64,000 nucleotides of DNA from Rhodococcus maanshanensis NBRC 100610 (lineage in GTDB: Bacteria; Actinomycetota; Actinomycetes; Mycobacteriales; Mycobacteriaceae). The first letter of the stretch is position 1, and the number at the start of each line of letters is the position of its first letter. The position numbers were made by a program, and so were the translations under genes. The notes beneath the pieces were generated by a model. It saw only the letters and a program-made list of their open reading frames with translations, searched no databases and had not been told where the DNA came from. This document shows positions 25,471-34,033 of this stretch, one piece after another. The DNA is taken from positions 96,103 to 160,102 of the forward strand of contig NZ_BCXA01000016.1 of the NCBI RefSeq assembly GCF_001894865.1, given 5' to 3'.

Positions 25471-26094
25471 ATGCCAGGTCCGCGCCAGCGCCGGACCGCC
25501 AGCGTGGATGGTGACGCGAGGGAATTGATCCTCGACGCCGCCGAGGAGCTCATCGCCGAGTCGGGTTTCGACGCGACCTCGACGGCGGCCATCGCGAAAC
25601 AGGCGGGCGTGCCGAAGGGCCTGGTCTTCTACTACTTCCCGACCAAGTCGGCGATCCTGACCACGCTCATCGCCGAGCGACTGCCCGCGGAACCGCTGGC
25701 CGACGTCGCCGGCCTGGTGGTCACCGGCGAACCGGAGTCCACCCTGGTCAACCTCGAGGCCGCGCTCAACCTCAGGGACCACCACTCCTCGGTGATGCGG
25801 GTGATCATCTGGCGCGAGGCGGAGACGCACCCCGCCGTGCGCGCGCACCTGCGGCGATTTCGCACGTACCTCCACGATGCGACCGTCGAGGTCCTGCGCG
25901 CGAGCTCGCCGGTGGCGGTGTCCGCGCGGGTGCTCGATTCCTGCGCGACCACCTGGGTGGCCGCGATGTTCTCCGTCGCCAGCATCGACCGACTCCGCGA
26001 TCTCGACGGCACCCGCGAGCACCGCGAGGACCTGGGCGGCGTCGCCCGCGTTGTGGCCGCGGGCCTCGAACAGCTCGGCGCGGCCGGTGCATAG
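25471..26094 (+). CDS. TetR-family transcriptional regulator
   Basis: Regulator of 207 aa. The helix-turn-helix spans residues ~16-62 (ELILDAAEELIAESGFDATS, then GVPKGLVFYYFPTKS). The C-terminal domain is helical and contains a cysteine-bearing RVLDSCATTW stretch. GGAGG sits 6 nt before the ATG. It is encoded after the SPW membrane protein and convergent with the racemase. The target is unknown; autoregulation or control of the SPW gene is possible. Confidence 0.88.
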   Translation: MPGPRQRRTASVDGDARELILDAAEELIAESGFDATSTAAIAKQAGVPKGLVFYYFPTKSAILTTLIAERLPAEPLADVAGLVVTGEPESTLVNLEAALNLRDHHSSVMRVIIWREAETHPAVRAHLRRFRTYLHDATVEVLRASSPVAVSARVLDSCATTWVAAMFSVASIDRLRDLDGTREHREDLGGVARVVAAGLEQLGAAGA

Positions 26095-26112
26095 CCGTGC
26101 GCGTGCCGCGAG

Positions 26113-26865
26113 CTAGCCGAGCAGGCGGCCCGCCTCGAACGCCGCCGCGCCTGCGGGCAACTCCCCCGGCCTGCCACTGAGCAGCACCGTCACCGAGCCG
26201 CTCCCACTCGCGTCGCGGCCGAGCGCGTCGATGCGCCGGAGCGTCTGGGCGGCGACCGCCTCCGCGCTGTCGAAGAGGGTGACCCCGGCAGGCAACTGGT
26301 CCGCGATCTCCCCGGCCATCAGCGGGTAGTGCGTGCAGCCGAGGACCACCCCGTCACAGTCGGCCGGGGTGCGCGCCACGGCGTCCGCGATCGCCTGCTT
26401 CGCCCGGTCGGTGTCGCCGAGGTCGATCGCCTCGGCCAGCCCGTGACACGCCACCCCGACCACGGCGGTGCCATTGGCGAACCGCTCGATCAGATCGGCC
26501 TGGTATCTGCTGGCGGTGGTGGCCGCGGTGGCCCAGATCGCGACCGAGCGGCTGGCCGCGGCCGCTGGCTTGATCGCGGGAACGGTCCCGATCACCGGAA
26601 TCTCGTCGCCCAGTCGGGCCCGGACATGGTCGAGCGCGGTCACGCTGGCGGTGTTGCAGGGCAGCACGACGACCTCGGCACCCAGATCCACCGCGTGCTC
26701 CGCCGCCCCGACCACACGGTCGATGACCCACTCCTCGGGCTTGGGCCCCCAGTGCGCACCGTCCGGGTCGAGTGAGAGCAGCAGGTCCAGTTCGGGGCGC
26801 AGACGCCGCAACCAGGCCGACGTCGGCAGCAGACCGAGGCCGGAGTCGATGAGCGCAACAATCAC
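26113..26865 (-). CDS. glutamate/aspartate racemase-family protein
   Basis: Protein of 250 aa with the two catalytic-cysteine blocks of cofactor-independent Asp/Glu racemases: VVLPCNTASV near residue 70 and VVLGCTHYPL near residue 178. The N-terminal motif is DSGLGLLP rather than the usual DSGxGG of MurI, so it may be a glutamate racemase variant or a paralog with another substrate. It starts with GTG at 26865. It is not part of a peptidoglycan cluster here, and the main murI is probably elsewhere. Confidence 0.8.
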   Translation of the reverse strand: MIVALIDSGLGLLPTSAWLRRLRPELDLLLSLDPDGAHWGPKPEEWVIDRVVGAAEHAVDLGAEVVVLPCNTASVTALDHVRARLGDEIPVIGTVPAIKPAAAASRSVAIWATAATTASRYQADLIERFANGTAVVGVACHGLAEAIDLGDTDRAKQAIADAVARTPADCDGVVLGCTHYPLMAGEIADQLPAGVTLFDSAEAVAAQTLRRIDALGRDASGSGSVTVLLSGRPGELPAGAAAFEAGRLLG

Positions 26866-26923
26866 CCGACAAATCTATCCCGACGCCGGGGCAGGGCCGT
26901 GCGCCGATCCCACCGAACCCGCG

Positions 26924-27754
26924 TCACCCGGCCCTGCCACGCTCCTCGCTCAGGCGCCGGAACATCGCGTTGGCACCGGTCCATGCGACCATCCGCTCCG
27001 CGAAACGGGGGGCAAGCGCACCGACGGACAGCAACGGGCGGACCGGCGCTCCGCTCTCGATGACCTCGGGCAGGTCGCGCCGGATCGCCTTCACCACCTT
27101 GTCCGCCACCTTCACTGTCGTGGTCTCGCCGATCACCCGATTGGACCGGAAGCCGCGTTCGACCATCCGCTGGTACATGCCGTCACCACCGATGAAGCCA
27201 GGACACACCACCGAGAAGCCGACCGGGGACTGCCCGTACTCGGCTCGTAGCGCCTGGGTGAGCCCGATCAGGGCCGCCTTGGTCGCGGCGTAGGGCTCGC
27301 AGTACGCGAGCCCGAACTTGCCTGCCATCGAGCTGATGAACACGACGTGGCCGCGCCCGCGCGCCAGCATGCCGGGCAGCACGTGCCTGGTGAGCAACAT
27401 CGGCGCCGAGAGGTTGACGTCGACCATCCCCGTCAGCTCCTCGGGAGTGAGCGCGGTGAACGCCGCGACGTTCTCGACGCCTGCATTGTTGACCAGAACG
27501 TCGATCGGGCCGAAGGACCGCTCGGCGCGCTCGATCAGGGCCCCGGTCGCATCGAGATCGGTGAGGTCGGCCGGTACCGAGTCCGCCCGCACCCCGATCG
27601 CCCGCAGGGCCGTCGCGGTTTCGTCGAGGGCATCGACCCGCCTGCCGGTGATCACCACATCCATCCCCTCGCGCGCGAGCGCGCGGGCGATGACGGGACC
27701 GAGCCCACCGGTCGCCCCGGTCACCAGGGCGACGCGGCCTCGCAGCCGTTCCAT
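26924..27754 (-). CDS. short-chain dehydrogenase/reductase
   Basis: Classical SDR of 276 aa. The cofactor site is VTGATGGLGPVIARAL at the N-terminus. NNAGVE follows, then the Ser of FISSMAGKFG with the catalytic YAATK (Tyr-x-x-x-Lys). The extended C-terminus and a VSFSVVCPGFIGG-like segment resemble SDRs acting on hydrophobic substrates. The ATG at 27754 is the first in the frame. It is 33 nt downstream of the MarR gene in the same direction, so it is probably under that regulator. The substrate is unknown. Confidence 0.88.
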   Translation of the reverse strand: MERLRGRVALVTGATGGLGPVIARALAREGMDVVITGRRVDALDETATALRAIGVRADSVPADLTDLDATGALIERAERSFGPIDVLVNNAGVENVAAFTALTPEELTGMVDVNLSAPMLLTRHVLPGMLARGRGHVVFISSMAGKFGLAYCEPYAATKAALIGLTQALRAEYGQSPVGFSVVCPGFIGGDGMYQRMVERGFRSNRVIGETTTVKVADKVVKAIRRDLPEVIESGAPVRPLLSVGALAPRFAERMVAWTGANAMFRRLSEERGRAG

Positions 27755-27787
27755 GAACCCGAGCCTTCTCCGGCCACGGACCGGATG

Positions 27788-28267
27788 TCAACGGCTCCCG
27801 TCGGCGCCGCCTGCCGCGGAGCCGACCGCCTCGTTCATCGCCCCGAGAAATCTGGTCACCGCGGCCAGTTCGGCCTCGTCGAACTCTCCGATCGAAGCGA
27901 TCATGCGCCCGATCAGCGGTCCGAAGAACGACCAGCCCAGATACTTCGCCTGTTCCTGCACCCGCAGCAGCACCCGGCGGCGGTCCCCGGGGTCCGGCGT
28001 CCTCCCGATGTGGCCCGCCCGTTCCAGCCGGTCGAGCAGGGCGGTGGTCGCCGCCGAGCCCAGGTCCAACTGCCCGCCCAGCCAGCCCGGCGTCGCGGCG
28101 ATCCCGGCCCGGTCGGCGTCGAGCAGCGCGATGAGCGCGCAGAGGTCGGTCGCGTGCAGGCCGTTGCGGCTCGCGAACGCGGCACCGAAACGGTCCAGCT
28201 CGACCGTCAGCCTGCGCACCTCGTGCACGAGCCGCAATGCCGCGCCGGGGTCGTCGGTCGCGCTCAC
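27788..28267 (-). CDS. MarR-family regulator
   Basis: Winged-helix regulator of ~159 aa. The DNA-binding part lies around FASRNGLHATDLCALIALLD and LGSAATTALLDRLERAGHIG, with the wing residues GDRRRVLLRV. I chose the GTG at 28267, which has GGGAG 7 nt upstream; the longer frame to 28393 crosses the divergent promoter. The gene is divergent from an alpha/beta hydrolase with a strong inverted repeat between them, and co-directional with an SDR. It probably represses both sides and itself. Confidence 0.87.
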   Translation of the reverse strand: MSATDDPGAALRLVHEVRRLTVELDRFGAAFASRNGLHATDLCALIALLDADRAGIAATPGWLGGQLDLGSAATTALLDRLERAGHIGRTPDPGDRRRVLLRVQEQAKYLGWSFFGPLIGRMIASIGEFDEAELAAVTRFLGAMNEAVGSAAGGADGSR

Positions 28268-28303
28268 TGCGCTGCTCCCACGATCTACTCCTCGATTCGT
28301 ATC

Positions 28304-28334
28304 TCTCGATGAACAATTATCTCTATCATCGAGA
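28304..28334. promoter_or_regulatory. inverted repeat between MarR and hydrolase genes
   Basis: Perfect 9-bp arms TCTCGATGA (28304-28312) and TCATCGAGA (28326-28334) around an AT-rich 13-nt centre. The site lies in the divergent region, 33 nt before the hydrolase start. It is a likely MarR-family operator. Confidence 0.6.
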
Positions 28335-28367
28335 TTATCTAAGGCCGAGAGAATCCGGGGGCGGTAC

Positions 28368-29225
28368 ATGGACGACGACACGCAGATCCGCACGAAAGGC
28401 CGGTTCGACGCCGCCTACGACGCAGTTCTCGCCCGATGGGACGGCGTGACGGCCCTGGAGACCACCTCCGAGTTCGGCGTCACCCGCGTGCACGCCTGCG
28501 GGCCGACCGGCGCACCACCTGTTCTCCTGCTCCACGGCGGGGGCGCCACCTCGACCGCCTGGTCCGCGGTCGCGACCACACTCGGCAGCACGCACCGGGT
28601 GTACGCCCCGGATCTGATCGGGGACGTCGGACGCAGCGTGCCCGGCTACCGGCGGCCGCGCACCCCGGCAGACCTGATGACGTGGCTCGACGCCGTACGC
28701 GCCGAACTCGGCGTGCCGCGGGCCACGCTGATCGGGCACTCCTACGGTGCGTGGATCGCACTCTCGTACGCGCTGAGCCACCCGGACCGGGTGAACCGGC
28801 TCGCCCTGCTCGACCCGTCGAACTGCTTCTCCGGACTCCGGGCAGGCTATGTGCTGCGGGCGCTCCCGATGTTGCTGCGCCCCAACGAGAGCCGGGCCCG
28901 GCGTTTCATCGAGTGGGAAACCCGCGGTCGGGCGGTCGACCCGGACTGGCTGACCGTCTACGCGCTCGGTGTCGCGGGGTCCCCTCGGCCGCGAGTCGTG
29001 CTACCGAAGCGCCCGTCCGCGGCCGCGCTCGGCGAGCTGCGTGTCCCGACCCTTGTCGCGCTCGCCAAGGACTCGCGTGCGATCGATACCGACCGGGTGG
29101 GCACGGCGGCACACGGAACCCTCTCGGACGTCCGGGTCGAGGTATTGCCGGACAGCAGTCACCACACCCTGCCCGGCAACGAACCGGGTCAGTTGACCAG
29201 GATCCTCGCGGAATTCCTTTCCTAG
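28368..29225 (+). CDS. alpha/beta-fold hydrolase
   Basis: Hydrolase of 285 aa. The oxyanion-side motif is LLLHGGGATSTAW, the nucleophile elbow is IGHSYGAWIAL (G-x-S-x-G), and the catalytic His is near the end in SSHHTLPGNEP. No signal peptide or membrane segment is seen. The ATG at 28368 follows a purine-rich gaatccgggggcggtac. It is divergent from a MarR regulator and convergent with the Ltp2-like gene. The substrate is unknown; esters or lactones are typical. Confidence 0.87.
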   Translation: MDDDTQIRTKGRFDAAYDAVLARWDGVTALETTSEFGVTRVHACGPTGAPPVLLLHGGGATSTAWSAVATTLGSTHRVYAPDLIGDVGRSVPGYRRPRTPADLMTWLDAVRAELGVPRATLIGHSYGAWIALSYALSHPDRVNRLALLDPSNCFSGLRAGYVLRALPMLLRPNESRARRFIEWETRGRAVDPDWLTVYALGVAGSPRPRVVLPKRPSAAALGELRVPTLVALAKDSRAIDTDRVGTAAHGTLSDVRVEVLPDSSHHTLPGNEPGQLTRILAEFLS

Positions 29226-29239
29226 CAACTCTTCCCGGG

Positions 29240-30343
29240 TCAGCGCACCAACAGCATGCAGCCGGCGGCGGTCGCGCCGCCGATGCCGACGACGGCCACC
29301 TCGGGCGGGCCGTCGAGCTGGGCACTCGACGCTCCGCGCAGCTGGGACACCGCCTCGGCGACCAGCTCGAGTGCGGCCGATCGCCCCAGCCCCAACTGGC
29401 CGCCGTGTGGGTTGAGCGGTAGCGCGCCCGCCCGCGAGATCCGCTGACCCCCGGCGACGAACGCGCCCGCCGTCCCCGGCGCACAGAACCCGAGCGCCTC
29501 CAGCCACATCAGTGCCAGAAAGCTGAACTCGTCCTCGAACAGCGCGACGTCCACATTCTCGGGGACGAGTTCGGTACCTTCCCAGAGCCTTTCACCCGCA
29601 TCGTGAATCGCCATCCCCGTCAGGTCGGCGCGCTGTTCCCATAGCGGGCTCGCGCTTCGCGCCGCCGCGACGGCCTCGACCGTGACCGCGGGTCCTGGCA
29701 GATCCTCCGCCGTGTCACCCGGGCTGATCAGCACGGCCGTCGCCCCTCCCGCGGGGAGCGCGCAGTCGTGCGCGCAGAGCGGGTCGGCCAGCATCGGGGC
29801 GTCGAGATACTCCCGAAGCCCGATGCCCCGTCCGCCGTTTCGGCCCGCGGTCAGTGCGATCTGGGCCAACTCGACCCGGGTCAGCCCGAACGCCTCGATG
29901 TAGCTGCGCGCGGCGAGTGCGGTCGTCACCAGCTCCGTTCCGGCCCCGTAGGGTGCGTGCCACTGCGCCCACCCGGACACCGACGGCCGGCCGGAGAAAC
30001 GCCGCGCGGCGGCTCGCGCGGGCGACGGCGGCTCACTCGCCTCGACACACAGCACGTGGGTGGCCAGGCCGGAGATCACCGCCGCCACCGCGGCCGAGAC
30101 CGCAGCGAGTACGCCTAGCCGATCTGATTCCGCTGTGCGCCATGCAAGTTCGAGCCCGAGGGCGTCTGCGACGTCGACCACGTCCGGCAGCCCGCAGGTG
30201 ACGAGGCCGTCGACCGCGCCGCCGGTCAGGCCCGCATCGGCCAGCGCCCCACGCGCGGCCAGTGCGGCAACACGAACATCGGCGGGATCTGGTCCGCGCG
30301 GCACCCGTCCGATCCCGCTGACCACGGCCCCGTGGGTGATCAC
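29240..30343 (-). CDS. thiolase-fold protein, Ltp2-like
   Basis: Protein of 367 aa with the thiolase fold. AAVISGLATHVLCVEASE corresponds to the nucleophile region, although a standard catalytic CxS/CSTG motif is missing. LPLNPHGGQLGLGRSAALEL matches the late NxxGG loop, and GGATAAGCMLL ends the protein. Thiolase-like proteins paired with a DUF35 partner act as retro-aldolases in steroid side-chain degradation (Ltp2 with a DUF35 domain). The overlap of four bases with the DUF35 gene just upstream points the same way. The alternative is a lipid-transfer or acetyltransferase-like function. Confidence 0.72.
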   Translation of the reverse strand: MITHGAVVSGIGRVPRGPDPADVRVAALAARGALADAGLTGGAVDGLVTCGLPDVVDVADALGLELAWRTAESDRLGVLAAVSAAVAAVISGLATHVLCVEASEPPSPARAAARRFSGRPSVSGWAQWHAPYGAGTELVTTALAARSYIEAFGLTRVELAQIALTAGRNGGRGIGLREYLDAPMLADPLCAHDCALPAGGATAVLISPGDTAEDLPGPAVTVEAVAAARSASPLWEQRADLTGMAIHDAGERLWEGTELVPENVDVALFEDEFSFLALMWLEALGFCAPGTAGAFVAGGQRISRAGALPLNPHGGQLGLGRSAALELVAEAVSQLRGASSAQLDGPPEVAVVGIGGATAAGCMLLVR

Positions 30344-30777
30344 GACACGGCCTCCAGCCGATCCTCCGGCAGCTCCAGCTCTTCGATCTCGGCGAACGGC
30401 AACCAGATGTCGCCGCCGAGATGCTCGAAGTACAACCGGATGGGCATGTCGACGCGCAGCGCGCCCGGCTCGGTTCCGGTGAGGCCCAGCAGCAGCCGGA
30501 TCCCCTCCTCGAGCTCGACCACGGCGACGAGGTAGGGGCTCCGCTCCTGCGCACCCGGGTCACGGACCTCGGTCCAGGTGAGCAGCACGCCCTTTCCCGT
30601 GACCGGCTCGACGGTGAAGTCGGCAGACCAGCAGTGCCTGCAGCACCGCGACGGCGGGAACGACCAACGCAGGCAGTGCACACACCGCCGCACCGACAAT
30701 CGCCCGGACGCGCCCGACGTCCAGTGCGCGGCGGTCAGATCCGTCAGCTCAGGCAGTGCCCGCTGGTCATGGACCAT
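30340..30777 (-). CDS. DUF35 OB-fold protein with zinc ribbon
   Basis: Protein of 145 aa. A rubredoxin-like zinc ribbon (CVHCLRWSFPPSRCCRHC, residues ~32-49) precedes an OB-fold (GKGVLLTWTEVRDPG to the end). This architecture is the acyl-CoA-binding partner of thiolase-like enzymes. Its stop overlaps the start of the thiolase-fold gene (30340-30343), so the two are made together and probably form a complex. It starts with ATG at 30777, 9 nt after the ferredoxin reductase stop is passed on the complementary map, so all three may share a transcript. Confidence 0.85.
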   Translation of the reverse strand: MVHDQRALPELTDLTAAHWTSGASGRLSVRRCVHCLRWSFPPSRCCRHCWSADFTVEPVTGKGVLLTWTEVRDPGAQERSPYLVAVVELEEGIRLLLGLTGTEPGALRVDMPIRLYFEHLGGDIWLPFAEIEELELPEDRLEAVS

Positions 30778-30786
30778 GCATTCACG

Positions 30787-31986
30787 TTAGACGCCCGCGG
30801 CCTCGAGCACCTCGGTGATCGGCACGCCGCTCGCGATCTTCGCCCTGGTCTTCATCACCGCTCCAGCGAGACCGCCACCGACCACGGCGACGAGAATGCC
30901 GTCGCGCTCGTAGTACGCGAGGAACTTGCGGCCGTCGTCGCGGATCAGGTGCACGGTGTCCGTTGCGGACGGCTCGCCGAGCGCCTGGATCTTGACGTTG
31001 TACTGGTCGCTCCAGAAGTACGGGACCTGGCCGGGGCCCGCGGGGGCGTCGGCACCGATCAACGCCAGCGCAAGCGCCTTGGCCTGGTCGCCCGCGTTGG
31101 TCCAGTGCTCGACCCGCCGATGGCCGTCGGCATGGCGCCAGGCGGCGACGTCACCGACCGCCCACACGTTCGGATCACTGGTCCGGCCGCATTCGTCGGC
31201 GAGCACGCCGCCGCCCGCGCGCGGCTCGGCGACCTGCACGCCCGACCCGTCCAGGAGCTCGGTGACCGGGACGGACCCGATACCGATGACCACGAGGTCG
31301 GCCGCGACCTCGGTGCCGTCGGAGAGCACCGCGCCGGTGACCCGGCCCTCCCCGAGCAGGGCGGTGAGGCCGACCCCGGTGCGCAGGTCGACCCCCTCCT
31401 CGCGGTGCAGGCGGGCCACGAGGCCGCCGATCCGCTCACCGAGCACGGAGGCCAGCGGGGTGGGCTGGGGCTCGATCAGGATGACGTTCATACCGCGGGC
31501 GCGCATGCTCGCGGCGAGTTCACACCCGATGAACCCGGCCCCGACGATGAGGGCGGTGCGGTCGGGGGCGAGCTCGGAACGCAACGTCATCGCGTCCTCG
31601 AACGAGCGCAGCACGTGCACGCCGCCCAGCTCGGCCAGACCGGGGATCCGGCGCGGGACGAGCCCGGTGGCGACCACCAGGTGGTCGTAGTCGACGGTCG
31701 ATCCGTCGGCGAGGGTCACCGCGCGGGCGCCGGTGTCCACGCCGGTCGCCGCGACGCCGAGCCGCAGGTCGATGCGCTGCTCCTCGAAGAACTCGGCCGG
31801 CTTGAGGGTGACGTCGTCCTGCTCACCTCGGACGACCTCCTTGGACAGCGGGGGCCGGTCGTAGGGCAGGTGCGGTTCCGCGCCGATCAGCGTCAGTTCA
31901 CCGTCGAAGCCCGCCCGCCGCAGTTCCTCGGCGGTCCGCAGACCGGCCAGCCCGGCACCGACGACGACGACCCGTCCAACGCTCAT
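30787..31986 (-). CDS. FAD-dependent ferredoxin (rubredoxin/rhodocoxin-type) reductase
   Basis: NAD(P)H-dependent flavoprotein of 399 aa related to rhodocoxin, putidaredoxin and aromatic dioxygenase reductases. FAD binding is seen as VVVVGAGLAGLRTAEEL, and NAD binding as ALIVGAGFIGCELAASM. The second FAD segment is NVWAVGDVAAWRHADG. The start at 31986 (MSVGRVVVVG) is set by the Rossmann motif; the frame open to 32046 is not supported. In M. tuberculosis a similar reductase (Rv0688) lies between tuf and the mft genes, as it does here. A near-KstR palindrome lies upstream. It probably supplies a P450 or oxygenase ferredoxin. Confidence 0.88.
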   Translation of the reverse strand: MSVGRVVVVGAGLAGLRTAEELRRAGFDGELTLIGAEPHLPYDRPPLSKEVVRGEQDDVTLKPAEFFEEQRIDLRLGVAATGVDTGARAVTLADGSTVDYDHLVVATGLVPRRIPGLAELGGVHVLRSFEDAMTLRSELAPDRTALIVGAGFIGCELAASMRARGMNVILIEPQPTPLASVLGERIGGLVARLHREEGVDLRTGVGLTALLGEGRVTGAVLSDGTEVAADLVVIGIGSVPVTELLDGSGVQVAEPRAGGGVLADECGRTSDPNVWAVGDVAAWRHADGHRRVEHWTNAGDQAKALALALIGADAPAGPGQVPYFWSDQYNVKIQALGEPSATDTVHLIRDDGRKFLAYYERDGILVAVVGGGLAGAVMKTRAKIASGVPITEVLEAAGV

Positions 31987-32053
31987 CCCGCTCAACCTCT
32001 CACCCGATGGATCGTTGTGCGCCCACGTGGGCCACGCACACTTCATACCAAAC

Positions 32054-32067
32054 TGACACGTGTTCTA
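32054..32067. promoter_or_regulatory. near-KstR palindrome upstream of ferredoxin reductase
   Basis: On the minus strand the site reads TAGAACACGTGTCA, one mismatch from TnnAACnnGTTnnA. It is 67 nt upstream of the reductase start. It shares the AGAACACGT core with the sites at 22959 and 57208. It is weaker evidence than the kshB site. Confidence 0.4.
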
Positions 32068-32143
32068 GATAGCGTGCCCTAAGGGGCCGAGGAATGCCAC
32101 ACCCTCGAGATCGCGCCGGACCACACGGCCGACGCGATGACGG

Positions 32144-32845
32144 TCAGCCGACCCCGGGAACCGGGACCTGCGCGCCGGTCACAGCGGCCGAGGAATCGCC
32201 GCACAGAAATGCGATCACCTCGGCGATCGCCTCGGGTGCGACCCAGCCCTTGCGGCTCGACCCGGGTTGGCTCGCCCGGTTGCCTGGGGTGTCGATCACC
32301 GAGGGCAGTACCGCGTTCGCCCGGATACCCTCGTCGCGGTACTCGACGGCCAGGGCGCTGATGAACGCCCAGACCGCGGCCTTCGACGTGACATAGCCCG
32401 ATGCGCCCGAGAACGGCGCAAAGGCCGCCTTGGTGGACATCGCGACCACCGACCCGCCGCCCGCGTCGATCAGGAACGGCAGCGCCGCCTGGGTGCACAG
32501 GTAGAGCGGGCGCAGGTTCAGCCGCAGCATGGACTCGAAGTCCTCGATCGGACTCTCGTGGACCCGCGCGCCACTGGCAAAGCCGCCGACCAGGTTCACC
32601 ACCGCGCGCAGCGGCGCCCGCTCGTCGCCTCCAGCCAGAGCGGCCACCTCCGCGACACTCGCCGGGTCGAACAGATCGGCGCGACTGAGGACGAGGCTCG
32701 GGTGCGGGTCCAGACGCTCGACCTCCTTCTCCGCGATCCACGGAACCACCACACGCCACCCGTCGGCGAGCAGCCTCCCGGTCACCGCGACTCCGAGCCC
32801 ACCGGTGCCGCCGGTCAGGAGCACGCTCCGTCCTGATTCGGTCAT
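32144..32845 (-). CDS. short-chain dehydrogenase/reductase
   Basis: SDR of 233 aa. The N-terminal cofactor motif is LLTGGTGGLGVAVTGRLLAD. NLVGGFASGA stands in place of the usual NNAG, the catalytic Ser lies in VVAMSTKAAF, and YVTSK supplies Tyr-x-x-x-Lys. Late helices end in GDSSAAVTGAQVPV, the usual close of a classical SDR. The ATG at 32845 has GGAAGG 9 nt upstream; an ATG three codons earlier has no spacing for a ribosome site. Substrate unknown. It stands 157 nt before the ferredoxin reductase start on the same strand. Confidence 0.86.
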   Translation of the reverse strand: MTESGRSVLLTGGTGGLGVAVTGRLLADGWRVVVPWIAEKEVERLDPHPSLVLSRADLFDPASVAEVAALAGGDERAPLRAVVNLVGGFASGARVHESPIEDFESMLRLNLRPLYLCTQAALPFLIDAGGGSVVAMSTKAAFAPFSGASGYVTSKAAVWAFISALAVEYRDEGIRANAVLPSVIDTPGNRASQPGSSRKGWVAPEAIAEVIAFLCGDSSAAVTGAQVPVPGVG

Positions 32846-32900
32846 GATCCGCATCCTTCCAGAGTTGTTGTCGGGCTTGGAGTCTCGCGCGCGGCTCCGA

Positions 32901-33389
32901 TCACCTCGCGTCGAACTCGGAGATCAGCCAGCGACCGTCCACCTTCCGCAGCCCCACTTCGGCGCCGACGCGTGTGTCGACCGGCGCCTGCTGCTCCGCT
33001 GTCGTCGTCGACTGGTCGAGGAACACCAGCACCTCCGCGCTGTCGTCGGTCATAGAGGTCAGCCCGGTCGCGGTGACCGTGGCCGTCGCGGTGATCTTCT
33101 TGTCCGTCGCCGCAGGCACGATCACCCGCTGCGCGAGCCGATCGTGATAGTCCTTGAACTCCCCGGTCAGCAGCTCGCGCGCGGCGGCCATGTCCGTGAA
33201 AACGGTCTCCGGCGTGTAGGTCAGCAGCGCCTTCGCACCGTCGGCGGCGGCCTGCTGGGCCTCGGCCCTTGCCCGATCGTCCACCCGTTGGTCCGGCCGG
33301 TACTCGGCGAAGTACAGGAACCCGGCCAGCGCCGCCAGCACCAGGACCCCTGCGGTCAGTCCGACCATCAGCCTTCGCTGCGCACTCAC
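32901..33389 (-). CDS. Mce-associated membrane protein
   Basis: Protein of 162 aa with one N-terminal membrane helix (LMVGLTAGVLVLAALAGFLY) and an extracytoplasmic NTF2-like domain (FTDMAAARELLTGEFKDYHD and onwards to WLISEF). This is the layout of mycobacterial Mce-associated (Mas/Mam) proteins that stabilise lipid importers. The GTG start overlaps the upstream paralog's stop (33386-33389), so the two are co-translated. No mce operon is in the window; orphan pairs like this are known to act with Mce systems elsewhere. Confidence 0.84.
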   Translation of the reverse strand: MSAQRRLMVGLTAGVLVLAALAGFLYFAEYRPDQRVDDRARAEAQQAAADGAKALLTYTPETVFTDMAAARELLTGEFKDYHDRLAQRVIVPAATDKKITATATVTATGLTSMTDDSAEVLVFLDQSTTTAEQQAPVDTRVGAEVGLRKVDGRWLISEFDAR

Positions 33390-33934
33390 GCCAGGTACTC
33401 CACCCTCGAGATCTTCGACCGTTCCCCATCGACGGTCACCCGGAGCCGCTGGACCCGCTGCTGGTCCTTTGCCCCGGTTCCGTTGCTGACCCGCGAGGAG
33501 ACCTGGACCAGAACCGTGGCGGAATCGCCTGCTTCCGTTTCGATACCGGCGACGGCGGACTCACCGACCGTGGTCACCTTGGCGTCCCGCACCACCGTGA
33601 TGAAACCCTGCGAGCGTCGCTCGAAATCGTCGTAGAACTCACCCGTCGCGCCGTCCAGCACCCGCTGCACGGCGGCCTCGGCGTCGTTGTGGTCGATGGT
33701 GGTCAGGTTCAGCGCGCCCTCCCTGGCGACCCGCAGAAAGGTCTCCCGTTGGGACTGCAGCTCCGTAGCCGAACGGTGTTGCCAGAGCATGACTCCGCAC
33801 GCGGTCGCCAGGAGCACCGCGACCACGGCGAGCAGCGCCGTTCCCGCGGCGAGCGCTCGCCTCGGGCGGGATCCGGCCGCGGCGGCGGGCGACGTGACCC
33901 CCGCGGGGTCCGGCGTGCCCGGGTCTCGTGCCAT
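33386..33934 (-). CDS. Mce-associated membrane protein
   Basis: Paralog of the gene that follows it, 182 aa. It has a Pro/Ala-rich cytoplasmic N-terminus, one membrane helix (ALLAVVAVLLATACGVMLW, residues ~34-52) and an extracytoplasmic NTF2-like domain (REGALNLTTIDHNDAEAAVQ onward). I chose the ATG at 33934, which has AAGGA upstream; the longer frame to 34498 is only the antisense of the Asp23 gene. It is divergent from the Asp23 operon with about 100 nt between them. A heteromeric complex with its neighbour is likely. Confidence 0.85.
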   Translation of the reverse strand: MARDPGTPDPAGVTSPAAAAGSRPRRALAAGTALLAVVAVLLATACGVMLWQHRSATELQSQRETFLRVAREGALNLTTIDHNDAEAAVQRVLDGATGEFYDDFERRSQGFITVVRDAKVTTVGESAVAGIETEAGDSATVLVQVSSRVSNGTGAKDQQRVQRLRVTVDGERSKISRVEYLA

Positions 33935-34033
33935 CGGGTTACATCCTTCGTCGACGATGCGTGGACTGCTCCACGTTAGGTGAATCGACGCACGGGCGTC
34001 GCGGCGCGCCAACAACTCACTAGAGTTGAGTGC

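Noticed and set aside
32144..32759. Alternative frames over the SDR at 32144-32845
   Set aside because: Only one frame carries SDR motifs; the others are Arg/Gly-rich shadows.
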